Assembly (NCBI RefSeq): GCF_040362915.1
Contig: NZ_AP029612.1
Location: 2,294,001-2,358,000, forward strand
Reading direction: 5' to 3'
Length of the DNA: 64,000 nt
Source: Sediminibacterium sp. KACHI17
GTDB taxonomy: Bacteria; Bacteroidota; Bacteroidia; Chitinophagales; Chitinophagaceae
Made by a program: the position numbers and the translations under genes. Within the stretch, counting starts at the first letter, position 1; every line of letters starts with the position of its first letter. Positions 1 to 8,290 of this stretch are shown here, in pieces. The notes beneath the pieces are model-generated. The model saw only the letters and a program-made list of their open reading frames with translations, made no database searches and was not told the origin of the DNA.

Positions 1-1
1 G

Positions 2-283
2 AAAGGCTATCCTGTTGATGCCATTGCACCACAAGCGGCCATCTATCTTACTATTAAAATTGATCTTGTAGGTAAAACCACGGCAGACGGTAAAAAACTG
101 GAAACACAATCTGATGTAACATCTTATATTCTTGCAGAAGCAAAACTGGCGGTAGTACCCTTCTCCGCTTTCGGCGCCGGATCCAACAGTTCATGGTATC
201 GCTTAAGTGTTGGTACTTGTAAGAAAGAAGAGATTGGAGAGATGTTGGAGAAATTAGAGAGCGCTTTAGGAAAGCTCTTATAA
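2..283 (+). CDS. Class I/II aminotransferase, C-terminal fragment (5' end outside window)
   Basis: The last 93 codons of a gene entering from the left edge. The fragment contains an AEAKLAVVPFSAFG segment followed by WYRLSVG. This layout is typical of the small C-terminal domain of fold-type I PLP aminotransferases of the aspartate aminotransferase group, where the Arg before LSVG would bind the substrate carboxylate. The PLP lysine lies outside the window, so the substrate cannot be named. The ending KLESALGKLL is a normal family terminus. A shuffled-word repeat starts directly after the stop codon. Confidence 0.75.
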   Translation, partial: KGYPVDAIAPQAAIYLTIKIDLVGKTTADGKKLETQSDVTSYILAEAKLAVVPFSAFGAGSNSSWYRLSVGTCKKEEIGEMLEKLESALGKLL

Positions 284-285
284 GC

Positions 286-410
286 CTTAAGCTTCAGGCT
301 ACAAGCTGCAAGTTTTTTTAATTAAGCTCCTACTAATTTTGATATTGAATCAAAGGCCTGAATGGTATGATAAATCAAGCCTGATGCCTGAAACTTGTGG
401 GTTACAGCTC
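286..410. repeat. Shuffled-word inverted repeat R1
   Basis: Between the aminotransferase stop and the end of the small leftward gene. Words of the type AAGCTTCAGGCTACAAGCTGCAAG at about 288-312 return in opposite orientation and different order at about 380-405 (GCCTGAAACTTG, GGTTACAGCT). This gives an imperfect hairpin between two convergent genes. The same words recur at 13741-13776. Confidence 0.5.
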
Positions 411-657
411 AATTCAGATTATTCACAAACACAAAGGCCTTCAACCTTCTTTCATGCAGAATACTTTGCATCAGATGGGGTTTGCGGATGATCTTGCGGC
501 GGTTGATGTCTAGAATTTCGTGAGAGGCGCAGAAATTATTCCAGTTTTCTGCATAGTATAAAAGGGTATTTAACAGGCTTACCTGACGATCTAGTTCAGA
601 CTGTGTCATGTAATCATTTTTACACAACAGCCAGAGATCACGGTTCATGTCTTTCAT
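409..657 (-). CDS. Small hypothetical protein, 82 aa
   Basis: An unrecognised, charged, soluble-looking protein rich in Leu, Asn and Arg with no signal peptide or membrane segment. It starts 12 bases after the stop of the small lipoprotein gene on the same strand, so the two may be cotranscribed. An alternative start is the Met four residues in (MNRDLW). The mostly helical middle and basic HERRLKAF tail give no functional clue. No family is recognised. It is kept because it is compact, correctly spaced and not a shadow of another gene. Confidence 0.45.
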   Translation of the reverse strand: MKDMNRDLWLLCKNDYMTQSELDRQVSLLNTLLYYAENWNNFCASHEILDINRRKIIRKPHLMQSILHERRLKAFVFVNNLN

Positions 658-668
658 ACCTCAACGGT

Positions 669-794
669 TTAACGAACATTGTTGGGACAATTACAGCCCC
701 CTCTGCCATTCCTTCCTTTTTGGAATATACCACAGGAACTGGCCATCGTGATAAGTAACAGCAGAACGATTATTTGGTTTATTTTGAGTTTCAT
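669..794 (-). CDS. Tiny lipoprotein, 41 aa
   Basis: The start is placed at the internal Met (MKLKINQIIVLLLLITMASSC). This gives a textbook signal peptide with a lipobox ending in ASSC; the mature part is only about 22 residues, GIFQKGRNGRGGCNCPNNVR, with two further cysteines. The longer reading from 866 would run into the N-terminal coding region of the divergent glycosyltransferase. Very small Cys/Gly-rich lipoproteins are common in Bacteroidota and are usually left unannotated. Function unknown. It is followed after 11 bases by the 82-residue gene. Confidence 0.55.
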   Translation of the reverse strand: MKLKINQIIVLLLLITMASSCGIFQKGRNGRGGCNCPNNVR

Positions 795-864
795 ATGATG
801 ATCTAAAGTACACTTTTCAATCATTTCATGAATCAAACCATTCCAGCTGTCTACCGATTTTAAC

Positions 865-1947
865 ATACAAAACGTACTGATCGCTCCACTAGACTGGGGC
901 CTGGGTCATGCAACACGTTGTATTCCATTGATTCGTGCATTGAATCGTGCGGGATACCGTGTATACATTGCTTCCCACGGACCTCAGCAAACCCTTTTAC
1001 AAAAAGAATTTCCGGAGAATACATTCCTTTCACTTCCCGGTTATCAGGTACGTTACAGTCGATCCAAAGGTTGGCTGCCCTTCAAAATAATGCAACAATT
1101 GCCTGCCATACTACGTATTGTTCAATGGGAACACCGCTGGTTAGATAAGGCGATTGAACAATATGGCATCGATCTGGTGATTTCCGACAACCGGTATGGT
1201 TTATGGACGAAAAAATGTCCGACAGTTTTTATTACCCATCAATTACAGATCAAAGCGCCATTTGCATGGCTTGAGCGCCTCATCCAAAAAATACATTATC
1301 GTTTTATTGAACGCTTTAGCGCTTGTTGGGTTCCTGATCAGGAATCAGGAGATGGATTAGCAGGTACACTGTCACATCCGATCAAAAAACCGGCCATACC
1401 TGTGACTTATATTGGATTGCTTTCACGTTTTCAAAAAGGCAATCATTCCAATGAAAAGCAGATCACAGTGCTTTTATCAGGTCCCGAGCCTCAAAGAACC
1501 ATCTTAGAAGAGCAAATCATCGCACAGATATCATCTGTTCAGCAATCGGTATTGTTGGTGAGAGGGCTACCAGCAGCTACAAACAGTATCAAGGTTCCGT
1601 CAACGATCAAGGCAGTGAATCATCTAACAGCAGAAGACATGCAAACAGTATTGCAGAATAGTGCTTTAGTGATAGCACGCAGCGGTTACAGTAGTTTGAT
1701 GGACTTTTCACGATTGCATTGTACTACTATATTAATTCCTACACCCGGACAAACAGAACAAGTTTACTTAGCAAAACGTTGTGCGGAGAAGGGTTATGCG
1801 GTTTATGCGGATCAATCAGATCTTGATTTGATCAATGCAATAACAAAAACAGTTGATCAAAATATTGTCTTTCCTTCTTTCCATTTTTTTGAAGAAGCAG
1901 ACCTGCAAAGATTGATCGCGGCATTACCGATAAAAGCTTCTTCTTAA
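865..1947 (+). CDS. MurG-like glycosyltransferase (GT28/GT-B type), non-canonical start
   Basis: A GT-B glycosyltransferase of about 360 residues. It has an N-terminal glycine motif APLDWGLGHATRC, a central region with ISDNRYGLW, and a C-terminal donor-binding half with ARSGYSSLMD and PTPGQTEQ, as in the MurG/UDP-glycosyltransferase superfamily. The first ATG/GTG/TTG-type codon in frame is the TTG at 928, but the conserved glycine motif is encoded upstream of it (about 883-921). The frame is open back to a stop at 829-831 and contains no ATG, GTG or TTG. The ATA at 865, just before QNVLIAPLDWG, sits where family members begin, so I place the start there tentatively. The acceptor is unknown. 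It lies next to an EamA exporter. Confidence 0.75.
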   Translation: MQNVLIAPLDWGLGHATRCIPLIRALNRAGYRVYIASHGPQQTLLQKEFPENTFLSLPGYQVRYSRSKGWLPFKIMQQLPAILRIVQWEHRWLDKAIEQYGIDLVISDNRYGLWTKKCPTVFITHQLQIKAPFAWLERLIQKIHYRFIERFSACWVPDQESGDGLAGTLSHPIKKPAIPVTYIGLLSRFQKGNHSNEKQITVLLSGPEPQRTILEEQIIAQISSVQQSVLLVRGLPAATNSIKVPSTIKAVNHLTAEDMQTVLQNSALVIARSGYSSLMDFSRLHCTTILIPTPGQTEQVYLAKRCAEKGYAVYADQSDLDLINAITKTVDQNIVFPSFHFFEEADLQRLIAALPIKASS

Positions 1948-1964
1948 ATCGGCTTGAGGTCTCT

Positions 1965-1972
1965 TATTTTTG
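1965..1972 (+). promoter_or_regulatory. Bacteroidota -7 box (TATTTTTG) directly before the EamA gene
   Basis: Matches TAnnTTTG exactly and ends 7 bases before the ATG at 1980. That would put the transcription start at or almost at the start codon. No clear -33 TTTG is visible. Confidence 0.5.
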
Positions 1973-1979
1973 CAAAGGA

Positions 1980-2870
1980 ATGAACAGAACCACCAAAGCA
2001 CATCTCGCAGTATTGGCAGCCAATTTCATATTCGGGGCCGGTTATGCTGTGGTGAAGACCATTACACCTGAATTTATTGCACCATTTGCATTGAATGTGG
2101 TGCGCGTATTATCCAGCCTATTATTGTTCTGGTTGCTGTTTTTAATGAAGCCCGGTAAGGCCGGATTTGAAAGAAAGCATCTTTCCAGATTTTTATTATG
2201 CGCATTAACGGGTGTGGCCATTAATCAATTATTTTTTATCAAGGGCTTGTCTTTAACAACAGCGATACACAGTTCATTGCTTTCACTAGGCACACCTATT
2301 TTCATTACCATCATTGCAGCCTGGTTACTCAAAGAGAAACTGACGATCAACAAAGTTGCAGGACTTGCATTGGGTATTGGAGGAGCAACCATGCTGATAC
2401 TGATGAAAGATAATAGTGCTACCGGAAAAGATATGTTGTTGGGTGATGTGATGATCATTATCAATGCTGTTTCATACGCATCTTATCTGGTATTGGTACG
2501 CCCGTTGATGGAACATTATAAACCCGTGCATGTGCTACGCTGGATTTTCACTTTTGGCACATTCATGATCCTTCCTTTCGGACTTGAACAGTTCATAGAT
2601 ACCAACTGGGCAGCTTTTGGTACTTCACAATGGATCGCATTGACTTTTGTGGCTTTGTTTGTTACCTTCTTTGCGTATCTCTTCAATGTGTACGGACTCT
2701 CTGTGATTGGTTCTTCAGCAACAGGATCCTATATCTATACACAACCCGTTTTTGCAGCCATTATTGCCATGGTATTCATGGGAGAGCATTTCACCATTAC
2801 AAAAGCATTGGCAGCGATCTGTATTTTTAGCGGTGTTTATCTCGTTAATCTTCGGAAAAGAAATGTTTGA
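1980..2870 (+). CDS. EamA/DMT family transporter, 296 aa
   Basis: An integral membrane protein with ten predicted helices arranged as two EamA repeats. The first runs from about residue 8 to 140 (AANFIFGAGYAVVK, SLGTPIFITIIAAWLL). The second runs from about 155 to 292 (VLVRPLMEHY, GSYIYTQPVFAAIIAMVFMGE). The duplicated proline-containing helix near the end of each half is characteristic. Members export metabolites, often amino acids or their derivatives, from the cytoplasm; the substrate cannot be told here. Length is normal. The last bases merge into a shuffled-word repeat shared with the convergent sixA gene. Confidence 0.85.
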   Translation: MNRTTKAHLAVLAANFIFGAGYAVVKTITPEFIAPFALNVVRVLSSLLLFWLLFLMKPGKAGFERKHLSRFLLCALTGVAINQLFFIKGLSLTTAIHSSLLSLGTPIFITIIAAWLLKEKLTINKVAGLALGIGGATMLILMKDNSATGKDMLLGDVMIIINAVSYASYLVLVRPLMEHYKPVHVLRWIFTFGTFMILPFGLEQFIDTNWAAFGTSQWIALTFVALFVTFFAYLFNVYGLSVIGSSATGSYIYTQPVFAAIIAMVFMGEHFTITKALAAICIFSGVYLVNLRKRNV

Positions 2871-2935
2871 ATTTTTGATCTTTGATTTCTTGACTTGAGG
2901 AATAAGTCAAAATTCAAAAAATCACAGATCTAGTT
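2871..2935. repeat. Shuffled-word inverted repeat R2
   Basis: Built from the words GAATTTT, GATCTTTGATTT and TGACTT. The left part (TGAATTTTTGATCTTTGATT) is answered on the right by AAGTCAAAATTCAAAAAATC and CAGATC in inverted, permuted order. The final DL-stop codons of sixA are written in these words. It probably acts as a bidirectional terminator between convergent genes. Confidence 0.5.
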
Positions 2936-3416
2936 TCGGGTAATCAAAGAACCAAAATTCTTTCTCAGCACGCTTGAAATGTTTCCATTCATTCGTAACA
3001 GCTTTGATGGCGAAGATGCCACAGGTGGGCATGTTATCGATACGTGTATTGGTAAGACCATTGATAAAATCAGTGATACCCGGGTTATGAGAAAAGAGGG
3101 CAACGCTGTTATAGTTGTCGGGCAATTTGGTGATGACTTGATAAAATGTTTCTTCCGGTGCGTGGTATAGTTCAGGGAACAAAAGAATGTCTTTCTTGTT
3201 TTTACCATACGCCTCTGCGAAATAGATAGCTGTAGTCAGTGCGCGGTTGGCAGTACTTGATGCAAAACATTGAACGGATACACCCCGTTTCAATATTTTT
3301 TCAGCCATGATGGGTGCATCACGATGTCCTCTATCATTCAGGGGGCGCTCGAAATCGCCCTGAAAGGCATTGGCCCAGCTGCTTTTGGCATGTCTGATCA
3401 CAAGAAGTTCTTTCAT
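2922..3416 (-). CDS. sixA: SixA-type phosphohistidine phosphatase, 164 aa
   Basis: Histidine phosphatase superfamily, short SixA branch. The catalytic signature is at residues 7-13 (IRHAKSSW), an Arg is in ERPLNDRG (about 24-31), and the second catalytic His lies in FSHNPGITDF (about 108-117). SixA proteins remove phosphate from phosphohistidine in relay proteins; substrates in Bacteroidota are not established. The length matches the family. It is transcribed divergently from mnmH, with only 39 bases between the start codons. Confidence 0.85.
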   Translation of the reverse strand: MKELLVIRHAKSSWANAFQGDFERPLNDRGHRDAPIMAEKILKRGVSVQCFASSTANRALTTAIYFAEAYGKNKKDILLFPELYHAPEETFYQVITKLPDNYNSVALFSHNPGITDFINGLTNTRIDNMPTCGIFAIKAVTNEWKHFKRAEKEFWFFDYPKLDL

Positions 3417-3442
3417 GCTGAAAAGTTACAATAAAGTCCACT

Positions 3443-3450
3443 TACATTTG
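3443..3450 (+). promoter_or_regulatory. -7 box (TACATTTG) of mnmH, near-leaderless
   Basis: An exact TAnnTTTG match that ends 5 bases before the mnmH ATG at 3456. It implies a transcript beginning at or next to the start codon. Confidence 0.5.
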
Positions 3451-3455
3451 TATCC

Positions 3456-4586
3456 ATGCCTATAACCCGACTACTCATAGAAGATTTTATCACGCTGGCA
3501 AAGCAACATCCTGTCTTCGATGTAAGAAGTGAAGGTGAATTTCAGCATGCCTGTTTCCCCGGTGCACACAGCCTTCCTTTATTCAATAATGAAGAACGAA
3601 AAGTAGTAGGTACTGCCTATAAACAAGAAAGCAAACAAAAAGCCATAAAACTGGGTCTCGAATATTTTGGTCCAAAGATGGTGAAGATGGTAGAGGAAGT
3701 GGAGAGTGTGTTGGATAGTAAACAGATGACAGTTAACGGGAAAATGAATGGCAAGAAGGAGAATAAGCCAGTAGAGATAACCGATAAAACGGTGCTGGTA
3801 TATTGCTGGCGTGGAGGTATGCGAAGTGCGGGTGTGGCCTGGTTGTTGGACCTGTATGGTTTTAAAGTGTATACATTGGTTGGTGGCTATAAGTCTTATC
3901 GCACTTGGGTCTTGAAGCAGTTTGAAAAGGAATATCCATTCAAAATCATCGGTGGATATACAGGAAGCGGTAAAACAGAAGTATTACATGCTTTAAGAGA
4001 ACAAGGAGAAGCAATTATTGATTTTGAAGGATTAGCTTGTCACAAAGGATCGGCATTTGGTAATCTCGGACAACCCAAACAACCCAAGCAGGAAATGTTT
4101 GAGAATTTATTGGCCAATGCTTTATCCGTTGTATCAGAAAAGAACAGCACGATCTGGCTGGAAGATGAAAGTCAGCGTATCGGTGAAGTGAATATTCCGA
4201 TCACGCTTTTCAAATTCATGCGAACATGTAGGGTTTATTTTTTGGATATACCTTTTGAAGAACGATTGAAATATATCGTAACTGCTTATGGTAAGTTTAA
4301 AAAAGAAGACCTGATCAACGCAACCGTCAGAATACAAAAACGATTAGGCGGACTAGAAGCAAAAACGGCTGTGAATTATTTAATTGAAAATGATCTTCAT
4401 GGCGCTTTTGGAGTATTGCTTCATTACTATGATCGCTTTTATACCAAAAGCATGAACAATATGCGTGAAAATCCGGAAATGGTATTTAAAAAGATCAGTT
4501 TGGAAACGGTAGACATGATCGCGAATGCAAAAAAAGTTTTGGCGGTCTATCAACAAGACATGCCTGTTAGTTCAACCAGTCTTTGA
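3456..4586 (+). CDS. mnmH: tRNA 2-selenouridine/geranyl-2-thiouridine synthase MnmH
   Basis: A 376-residue two-domain enzyme. An N-terminal rhodanese domain carries the active Cys117 in VYCWRGGMRSAG. A C-terminal P-loop domain begins at GGYTGSGKTEVL (166-177). MnmH converts 2-thiouridine at tRNA wobble position 34 to 2-selenouridine through a geranylated intermediate, using selenophosphate. Residues about 88-108 (TVNGKMNGKKENKP) form a Lys/Asn/Gly-rich insert before the active-site strand, so the protein is slightly longer than the E. coli enzyme. The 3' end overlaps the convergent NRAMP gene by 20 bases. Confidence 0.92.
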   Translation: MPITRLLIEDFITLAKQHPVFDVRSEGEFQHACFPGAHSLPLFNNEERKVVGTAYKQESKQKAIKLGLEYFGPKMVKMVEEVESVLDSKQMTVNGKMNGKKENKPVEITDKTVLVYCWRGGMRSAGVAWLLDLYGFKVYTLVGGYKSYRTWVLKQFEKEYPFKIIGGYTGSGKTEVLHALREQGEAIIDFEGLACHKGSAFGNLGQPKQPKQEMFENLLANALSVVSEKNSTIWLEDESQRIGEVNIPITLFKFMRTCRVYFLDIPFEERLKYIVTAYGKFKKEDLINATVRIQKRLGGLEAKTAVNYLIENDLHGAFGVLLHYYDRFYTKSMNNMRENPEMVFKKISLETVDMIANAKKVLAVYQQDMPVSSTSL

Positions 4587-5742
4587 TCGTTAGAAAGCTC
4601 ATATAAGCCATTGCGGCTACAACCATCCAACCACTAATACTTAACCAGACGGGATGTTGATACCCATCTATTTTTTTTCGCTGCATAATGATGAGCATCA
4701 CAGCAAGGGCTATCGGAAGTATAACACCATTAAGAGCCCCGACTGTTACCAATATATTCACCGGATTACCCATGCTGATATAGATCAATGTAGATGACAC
4801 GATGAATACACTGATGAGTATTCGATAATTGTTTTCTATCCAGGGATGAAAAGTTCTTAAAAACGAAACAGAAGTATATGCCGCCCCTACGACAGATGTA
4901 ATGGCAGCACACCACATCACCACACCAAAAAATCGATACCCGATCTCTCCGGCTGCAATCCTGAAAACAGAAGCCGGTGGATTTGTACTGTCGAGTAGTT
5001 GTCCTTTGGTCACCACTCCCAACACGGCCAGAAATAATACAATACGCATTACCGCAGTCACACAGATACCAGTGACAGCGCTTTTGCTGACTTGAGGTAA
5101 GGAAGTAACACCCGTTAATCCCGCATCAAGTAATCGATGTCCACCCGCGAAACAAATGTACCCACCCACAGTACCGCCCACCAGTGTAACAATGGCTTTA
5201 GCATCTATTTTTTCCGGAATAAAACTATGATGTATGGCATCTAATACCGGTGGCGAAGAACTGATGGCCACATATAATGTGAGTAGTATCATGAGTATAC
5301 CCAATAGTTTGGTAAAAGCATCCATGATACTGCTAAACTCTTTCATCCAAAAAATGAATAAGGCAATACCACAACTAATGAGCGCACCGCTGGTATTAGA
5401 GATACCTGTGAGTACGTTCAATCCTAAACCACAGCCGCCGATATTACCAATGTTGAATGCCAAACCACCCAATACGATCAGTAAGGATAAAAGATAACCA
5501 AGACCCGGTATCACTTCATTCGCAATATCCTGTGCTCTTTTACCGGTAACAGCCAGTATGCGCCAGATATTGAGTTGGGCAATGATATCCAGCAGAACAG
5601 AGATCAAGATCACAAAACCAAAACTAGCTAGTAGTGTCTGCGTGAATACCGTGGTTTGTGTTAAAAACCCCGGGCCAATAGCAGATGTTGCCATTAAAAA
5701 TGCAGCACCGGTAATAGCACTATTCTTCGCAATTTGTTTCAA
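4567..5742 (-). CDS. NRAMP-family transporter of the 5-oxoprolinase operon
   Basis: 391 residues with about 11 transmembrane helices and an NRAMP-like first helix (MATSAIGPGFLTQT), where metal transporters have the DPGN-type motif. Here the Asp is replaced (AIGPGF), as in the YcsG-type branch found next to pxpA/ycsF in other bacteria. That branch may therefore carry something other than Mn2+/Fe2+. It overlaps pxpA by 4 bases and is the last gene of the pxpB-pxpC-pxpA operon. Uptake of 5-oxoproline or a related compound is a reasonable inference from the context but is not shown by the sequence. Confidence 0.8.
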   Translation of the reverse strand: MKQIAKNSAITGAAFLMATSAIGPGFLTQTTVFTQTLLASFGFVILISVLLDIIAQLNIWRILAVTGKRAQDIANEVIPGLGYLLSLLIVLGGLAFNIGNIGGCGLGLNVLTGISNTSGALISCGIALFIFWMKEFSSIMDAFTKLLGILMILLTLYVAISSSPPVLDAIHHSFIPEKIDAKAIVTLVGGTVGGYICFAGGHRLLDAGLTGVTSLPQVSKSAVTGICVTAVMRIVLFLAVLGVVTKGQLLDSTNPPASVFRIAAGEIGYRFFGVVMWCAAITSVVGAAYTSVSFLRTFHPWIENNYRILISVFIVSSTLIYISMGNPVNILVTVGALNGVILPIALAVMLIIMQRKKIDGYQHPVWLSISGWMVVAAMAYMSFLTIKDWLN

Positions 5743-6482
5743 CGATTGAAAGATTGAATGGTTATGTGATTGTTCTGTAATAACTGATGAACTTGCTGCG
5801 CAAAAACGATCGCATGTTCTCCATCACCATGAATGCAAATAGTATCAGCTTGTAAAGGAATGGTTTTTCCTTGCAAACTTGTTACCTTTTGTTCACGGAT
5901 CATTTGTAAAACCTGTTGTTCCATGGCAGCGGGATCTGTGATCAGGGCACCGGATTGCTGTCGAGGTGTAAGTGTACCTTCATTTGTATAAGTTCTATCA
6001 GCAAAGACCTCATTGGCTGTTCTTAATCCAATGAGTTGTGCAGCCTCAATACTTTTACTGCCACTGAGTCCGAATAGAATGAGGTGCTCATCAATATCTT
6101 TGATGGCGTTTGCAATGGCGCTTGCTAAAGAGAGGTCTCTTGCAGCCATATTATACAATGCACCATGCGGTTTTACATGTTGTAATTTTCCGCCCAATGC
6201 AAATACCAGGTCAAGCATGATGTATACTTGTTCCGAAACAATCGATACAATATCTTCTTCCGGAAACATCATTTCTGTTCTACCGAAATTTTTCTTATCC
6301 GGGAATCCGGGATGTGCGCCAATGGACACACCATGTTCAACGGCTAATGCGATCGTGCGTCTCATGGTATCCTCATCACCGGCATGAAAACCACAAGCAA
6401 TATTAGCACTGCTGATATAAGGCATCAGTGCAGCATCATTGGGCATACCCTCACCTAAGTCGCAGTTGATATCGATGACCAT
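5739..6482 (-). CDS. pxpA: 5-oxoprolinase subunit A (LamB/YcsF family)
   Basis: 247 residues. It starts with DINCDLGEG, followed by SANIACGFHAGD (about 25-36), GAHPGFPD (about 56-63) and KPHGALYN (about 104-111), all hallmark motifs of the family. PxpA works with PxpB and PxpC in ATP-dependent opening of 5-oxoproline (pyroglutamate) to glutamate, which removes this spontaneous glutamine breakdown product. The gene is separated from pxpC by about 110 bases holding an inverted repeat, and it overlaps the NRAMP gene by 4 bases. Confidence 0.92.
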   Translation of the reverse strand: MVIDINCDLGEGMPNDAALMPYISSANIACGFHAGDEDTMRRTIALAVEHGVSIGAHPGFPDKKNFGRTEMMFPEEDIVSIVSEQVYIMLDLVFALGGKLQHVKPHGALYNMAARDLSLASAIANAIKDIDEHLILFGLSGSKSIEAAQLIGLRTANEVFADRTYTNEGTLTPRQQSGALITDPAAMEQQVLQMIREQKVTSLQGKTIPLQADTICIHGDGEHAIVFAQQVHQLLQNNHITIQSFNR

Positions 6483-6490
6483 TTTGTTAT

Positions 6491-6623
6491 TTCTGATGTC
6501 GGATTGCTGATTTATTGATGTCAGATGGCAGATCTCAGATGTAATATCTTTTCAGGAATACAATACAAAATACCATATCTAATATCAGAAATCAGATATC
6601 CGACATCTGAGATCTGCTATCTG
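6491..6623. repeat. Shuffled-word inverted repeat R3 inside the pxp operon
   Basis: Arms 6522-6542 and 6603-6623 are complementary at 20 of 21 positions (CAGATGGCAGATCTCAGATG against its reverse). Further related words (GATGTCGGAT, ATATCAGAAATCAG) lie outside and between them. The right arm overlaps the 3' end of pxpC, so that the RIADSRSQMSDI tail of PxpC is encoded by the repeat. It may weaken or end transcription between pxpC and pxpA. Confidence 0.65.
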
Positions 6624-7566
6624 CGATCCTCAATTTACACCCTGTTTCCAATTGTTTCAAATGTAATTCTTGTGCTTGTAATGCTTGATGTGCTTCTGAG
6701 AGAGAAACCTGCTGTAATTGAAAACATGCTCCGGCGTTCAGTTGTGCCAGTTTTGAAAAATCTGCCGTAATGATATGTCCAATCCTCGGATAACCACCGG
6801 TGGTTTGATGGTCAGCCATAAGAATAATGAGTTGTCCGTTGGGAAGCAATTGAATGGTACCTCTGGTGACCGCAGCAGAAAGGATCTCGCTTGTTGTATC
6901 CGGAATAAGTGAAGGTCCTTGTAAACGATAACCCATTCTGTTACTGCTTTTATCAATGGTAAAAGAATGATCGTGTAGTACTGCTTGCATTGTATCATTC
7001 AACCTGTTGATCTCATGTCCGGCAGTATACCGAATCACAAGATCTTTTTCAACAACGGGAGAGATGGCACTCCAGCTGTGTATTTTATTTTCAGAGACCT
7101 GAATTATTTTTTTGATCGGAAGGAGCATTTCATTTTGTAATAGTGTACCCACCGATGAAAGCCCCATATGAGTTGCAGCACTATTCAGCCATTGTTCAGT
7201 TTGAAAACCTCCATGAACAGCTATATATGCTCTGGCTCCTGTGATTTGTTTTTGAAAAGACAATTGTGAGCCTGCTTTAACAGCTACACATCGGTTAATT
7301 GGGATCGATAGATCATTGTTCAATTTTGCACTAAAATCTGCACCACTAATTGCGATGATTGCATCTGTTTCAAATGATAATACGGGTCCCGGAAAATGTA
7401 TTTCTAAAACCGGTGTATGAGCAGTATTGCCTGTTAATGCATTAGCGATGCGCATCGCTACCGTATCCATAACACCGCAAGGATTGATACCCAGATGTTG
7501 ATAGCCATACCTTCCCTGATCTTGAATGGTATCCAGTAATCCTTTTTTGATGACACGGATGCTCAT
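6592..7566 (-). CDS. pxpC: 5-oxoprolinase subunit C (biotin-dependent carboxyltransferase-like, KipA family)
   Basis: 324 residues. The N-terminal signature LLDTIQDQGRYGYQHLG is followed by NPCGVMD (about 28-34), and GGYPRIGHI lies in the C-terminal half (about 258-266). All are typical of PxpC/KipA, the partner of PxpB in 5-oxoproline hydrolysis. The start overlaps the pxpB stop by 4 bases, which indicates coupled translation. The last dozen residues (from about 313) look unlike the family and coincide with the inverted repeat after the gene, so the repeat has probably replaced the original stop region. Confidence 0.9.
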   Translation of the reverse strand: MSIRVIKKGLLDTIQDQGRYGYQHLGINPCGVMDTVAMRIANALTGNTAHTPVLEIHFPGPVLSFETDAIIAISGADFSAKLNNDLSIPINRCVAVKAGSQLSFQKQITGARAYIAVHGGFQTEQWLNSAATHMGLSSVGTLLQNEMLLPIKKIIQVSENKIHSWSAISPVVEKDLVIRYTAGHEINRLNDTMQAVLHDHSFTIDKSSNRMGYRLQGPSLIPDTTSEILSAAVTRGTIQLLPNGQLIILMADHQTTGGYPRIGHIITADFSKLAQLNAGACFQLQQVSLSEAHQALQAQELHLKQLETGCKLRIADSRSQMSDI

Positions 7567-8276
7567 TGGTCAGACCAGTTTTGAAATTCAGTCAATGAAA
7601 TCGGATAGAATTGAACTTCATCACCGGGTTCCAGCAAACAGGGTTTGACAGCTTCAGTATTAAAAAGTGAAAGGGGTGTTCTCCCAATCAACTGCCAGCC
7701 ACCGGGTGATTCAAGGGGATAGATACCTGTTTGATCACCGGCAATACCTACACTACCGGCGGGTACTTTTTGTCGGGGTGATGTTAAGCGAGGCGCATTT
7801 ATTTTTTCATCTACTTTACCCATATATGCAAAGCCGGGCAAAAATCCATTCATGAACACACGATAGGTAACTGCCGTGTGTAGTTGAATCAGTGTATCGG
7901 TTGATATTTCTTTGATGCTTGCAAGTGATGTAAGATCGGGTCCACATTTTTCGTCATAACAAACAGGGATACGAATGATATTGCTTGAGCTTCTCTTATG
8001 CGTAACTGCATTAGGAATTAATAATTCATTTACAAACTGTTGAATGGTAACAACGGGATCTATCTTTCTGTCAAGAAAATACAAGGCATCATATACAAAA
8101 CTGAGTGTAGTATATGCAGGGATACAATCTTTGATACCGGGAGGTTTTAATTTTTGATATTGATGGAATAATTGCAGAACGTATTCATTCACGGCGATAT
8201 CTATACGATCGCCAAAGCAGAAGGTCAGTCCATGATCACCGATTGTATAACACTGATATGAATGAATGGCAGACAT
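7563..8276 (-). CDS. pxpB: 5-oxoprolinase subunit B (KipI family)
   Basis: 237 residues. The family motifs PGFAYMG (about 148-154), PRQKVPAGSVGIAG (about 168-181) and ESPGGWQLIGRTPL (about 189-202) are all present. First gene of the leftward pxpB-pxpC-pxpA-NRAMP operon. PxpB and PxpC form the hetero-oligomer that, with PxpA, hydrolyses 5-oxoproline with ATP. In Bacillus the homologue KipI was first described as an inhibitor of the sporulation kinase KinA, a role not expected here. Confidence 0.92.
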   Translation of the reverse strand: MSAIHSYQCYTIGDHGLTFCFGDRIDIAVNEYVLQLFHQYQKLKPPGIKDCIPAYTTLSFVYDALYFLDRKIDPVVTIQQFVNELLIPNAVTHKRSSSNIIRIPVCYDEKCGPDLTSLASIKEISTDTLIQLHTAVTYRVFMNGFLPGFAYMGKVDEKINAPRLTSPRQKVPAGSVGIAGDQTGIYPLESPGGWQLIGRTPLSLFNTEAVKPCLLEPGDEVQFYPISLTEFQNWSDQ

Positions 8277-8290
8277 AGTTTAAATATACA

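Noticed and set aside
2..283. KdnA aminotransferase for 8-amino-Kdo
   Set aside because: The fragment has the C-terminal pattern of class I/II aminotransferases, not of the DegT/DnrJ family to which KdnA belongs.
918..1148. 76-codon ORF overlapping the glycosyltransferase gene
   Set aside because: Out-of-frame shadow of a conserved gene; no signal or domain.
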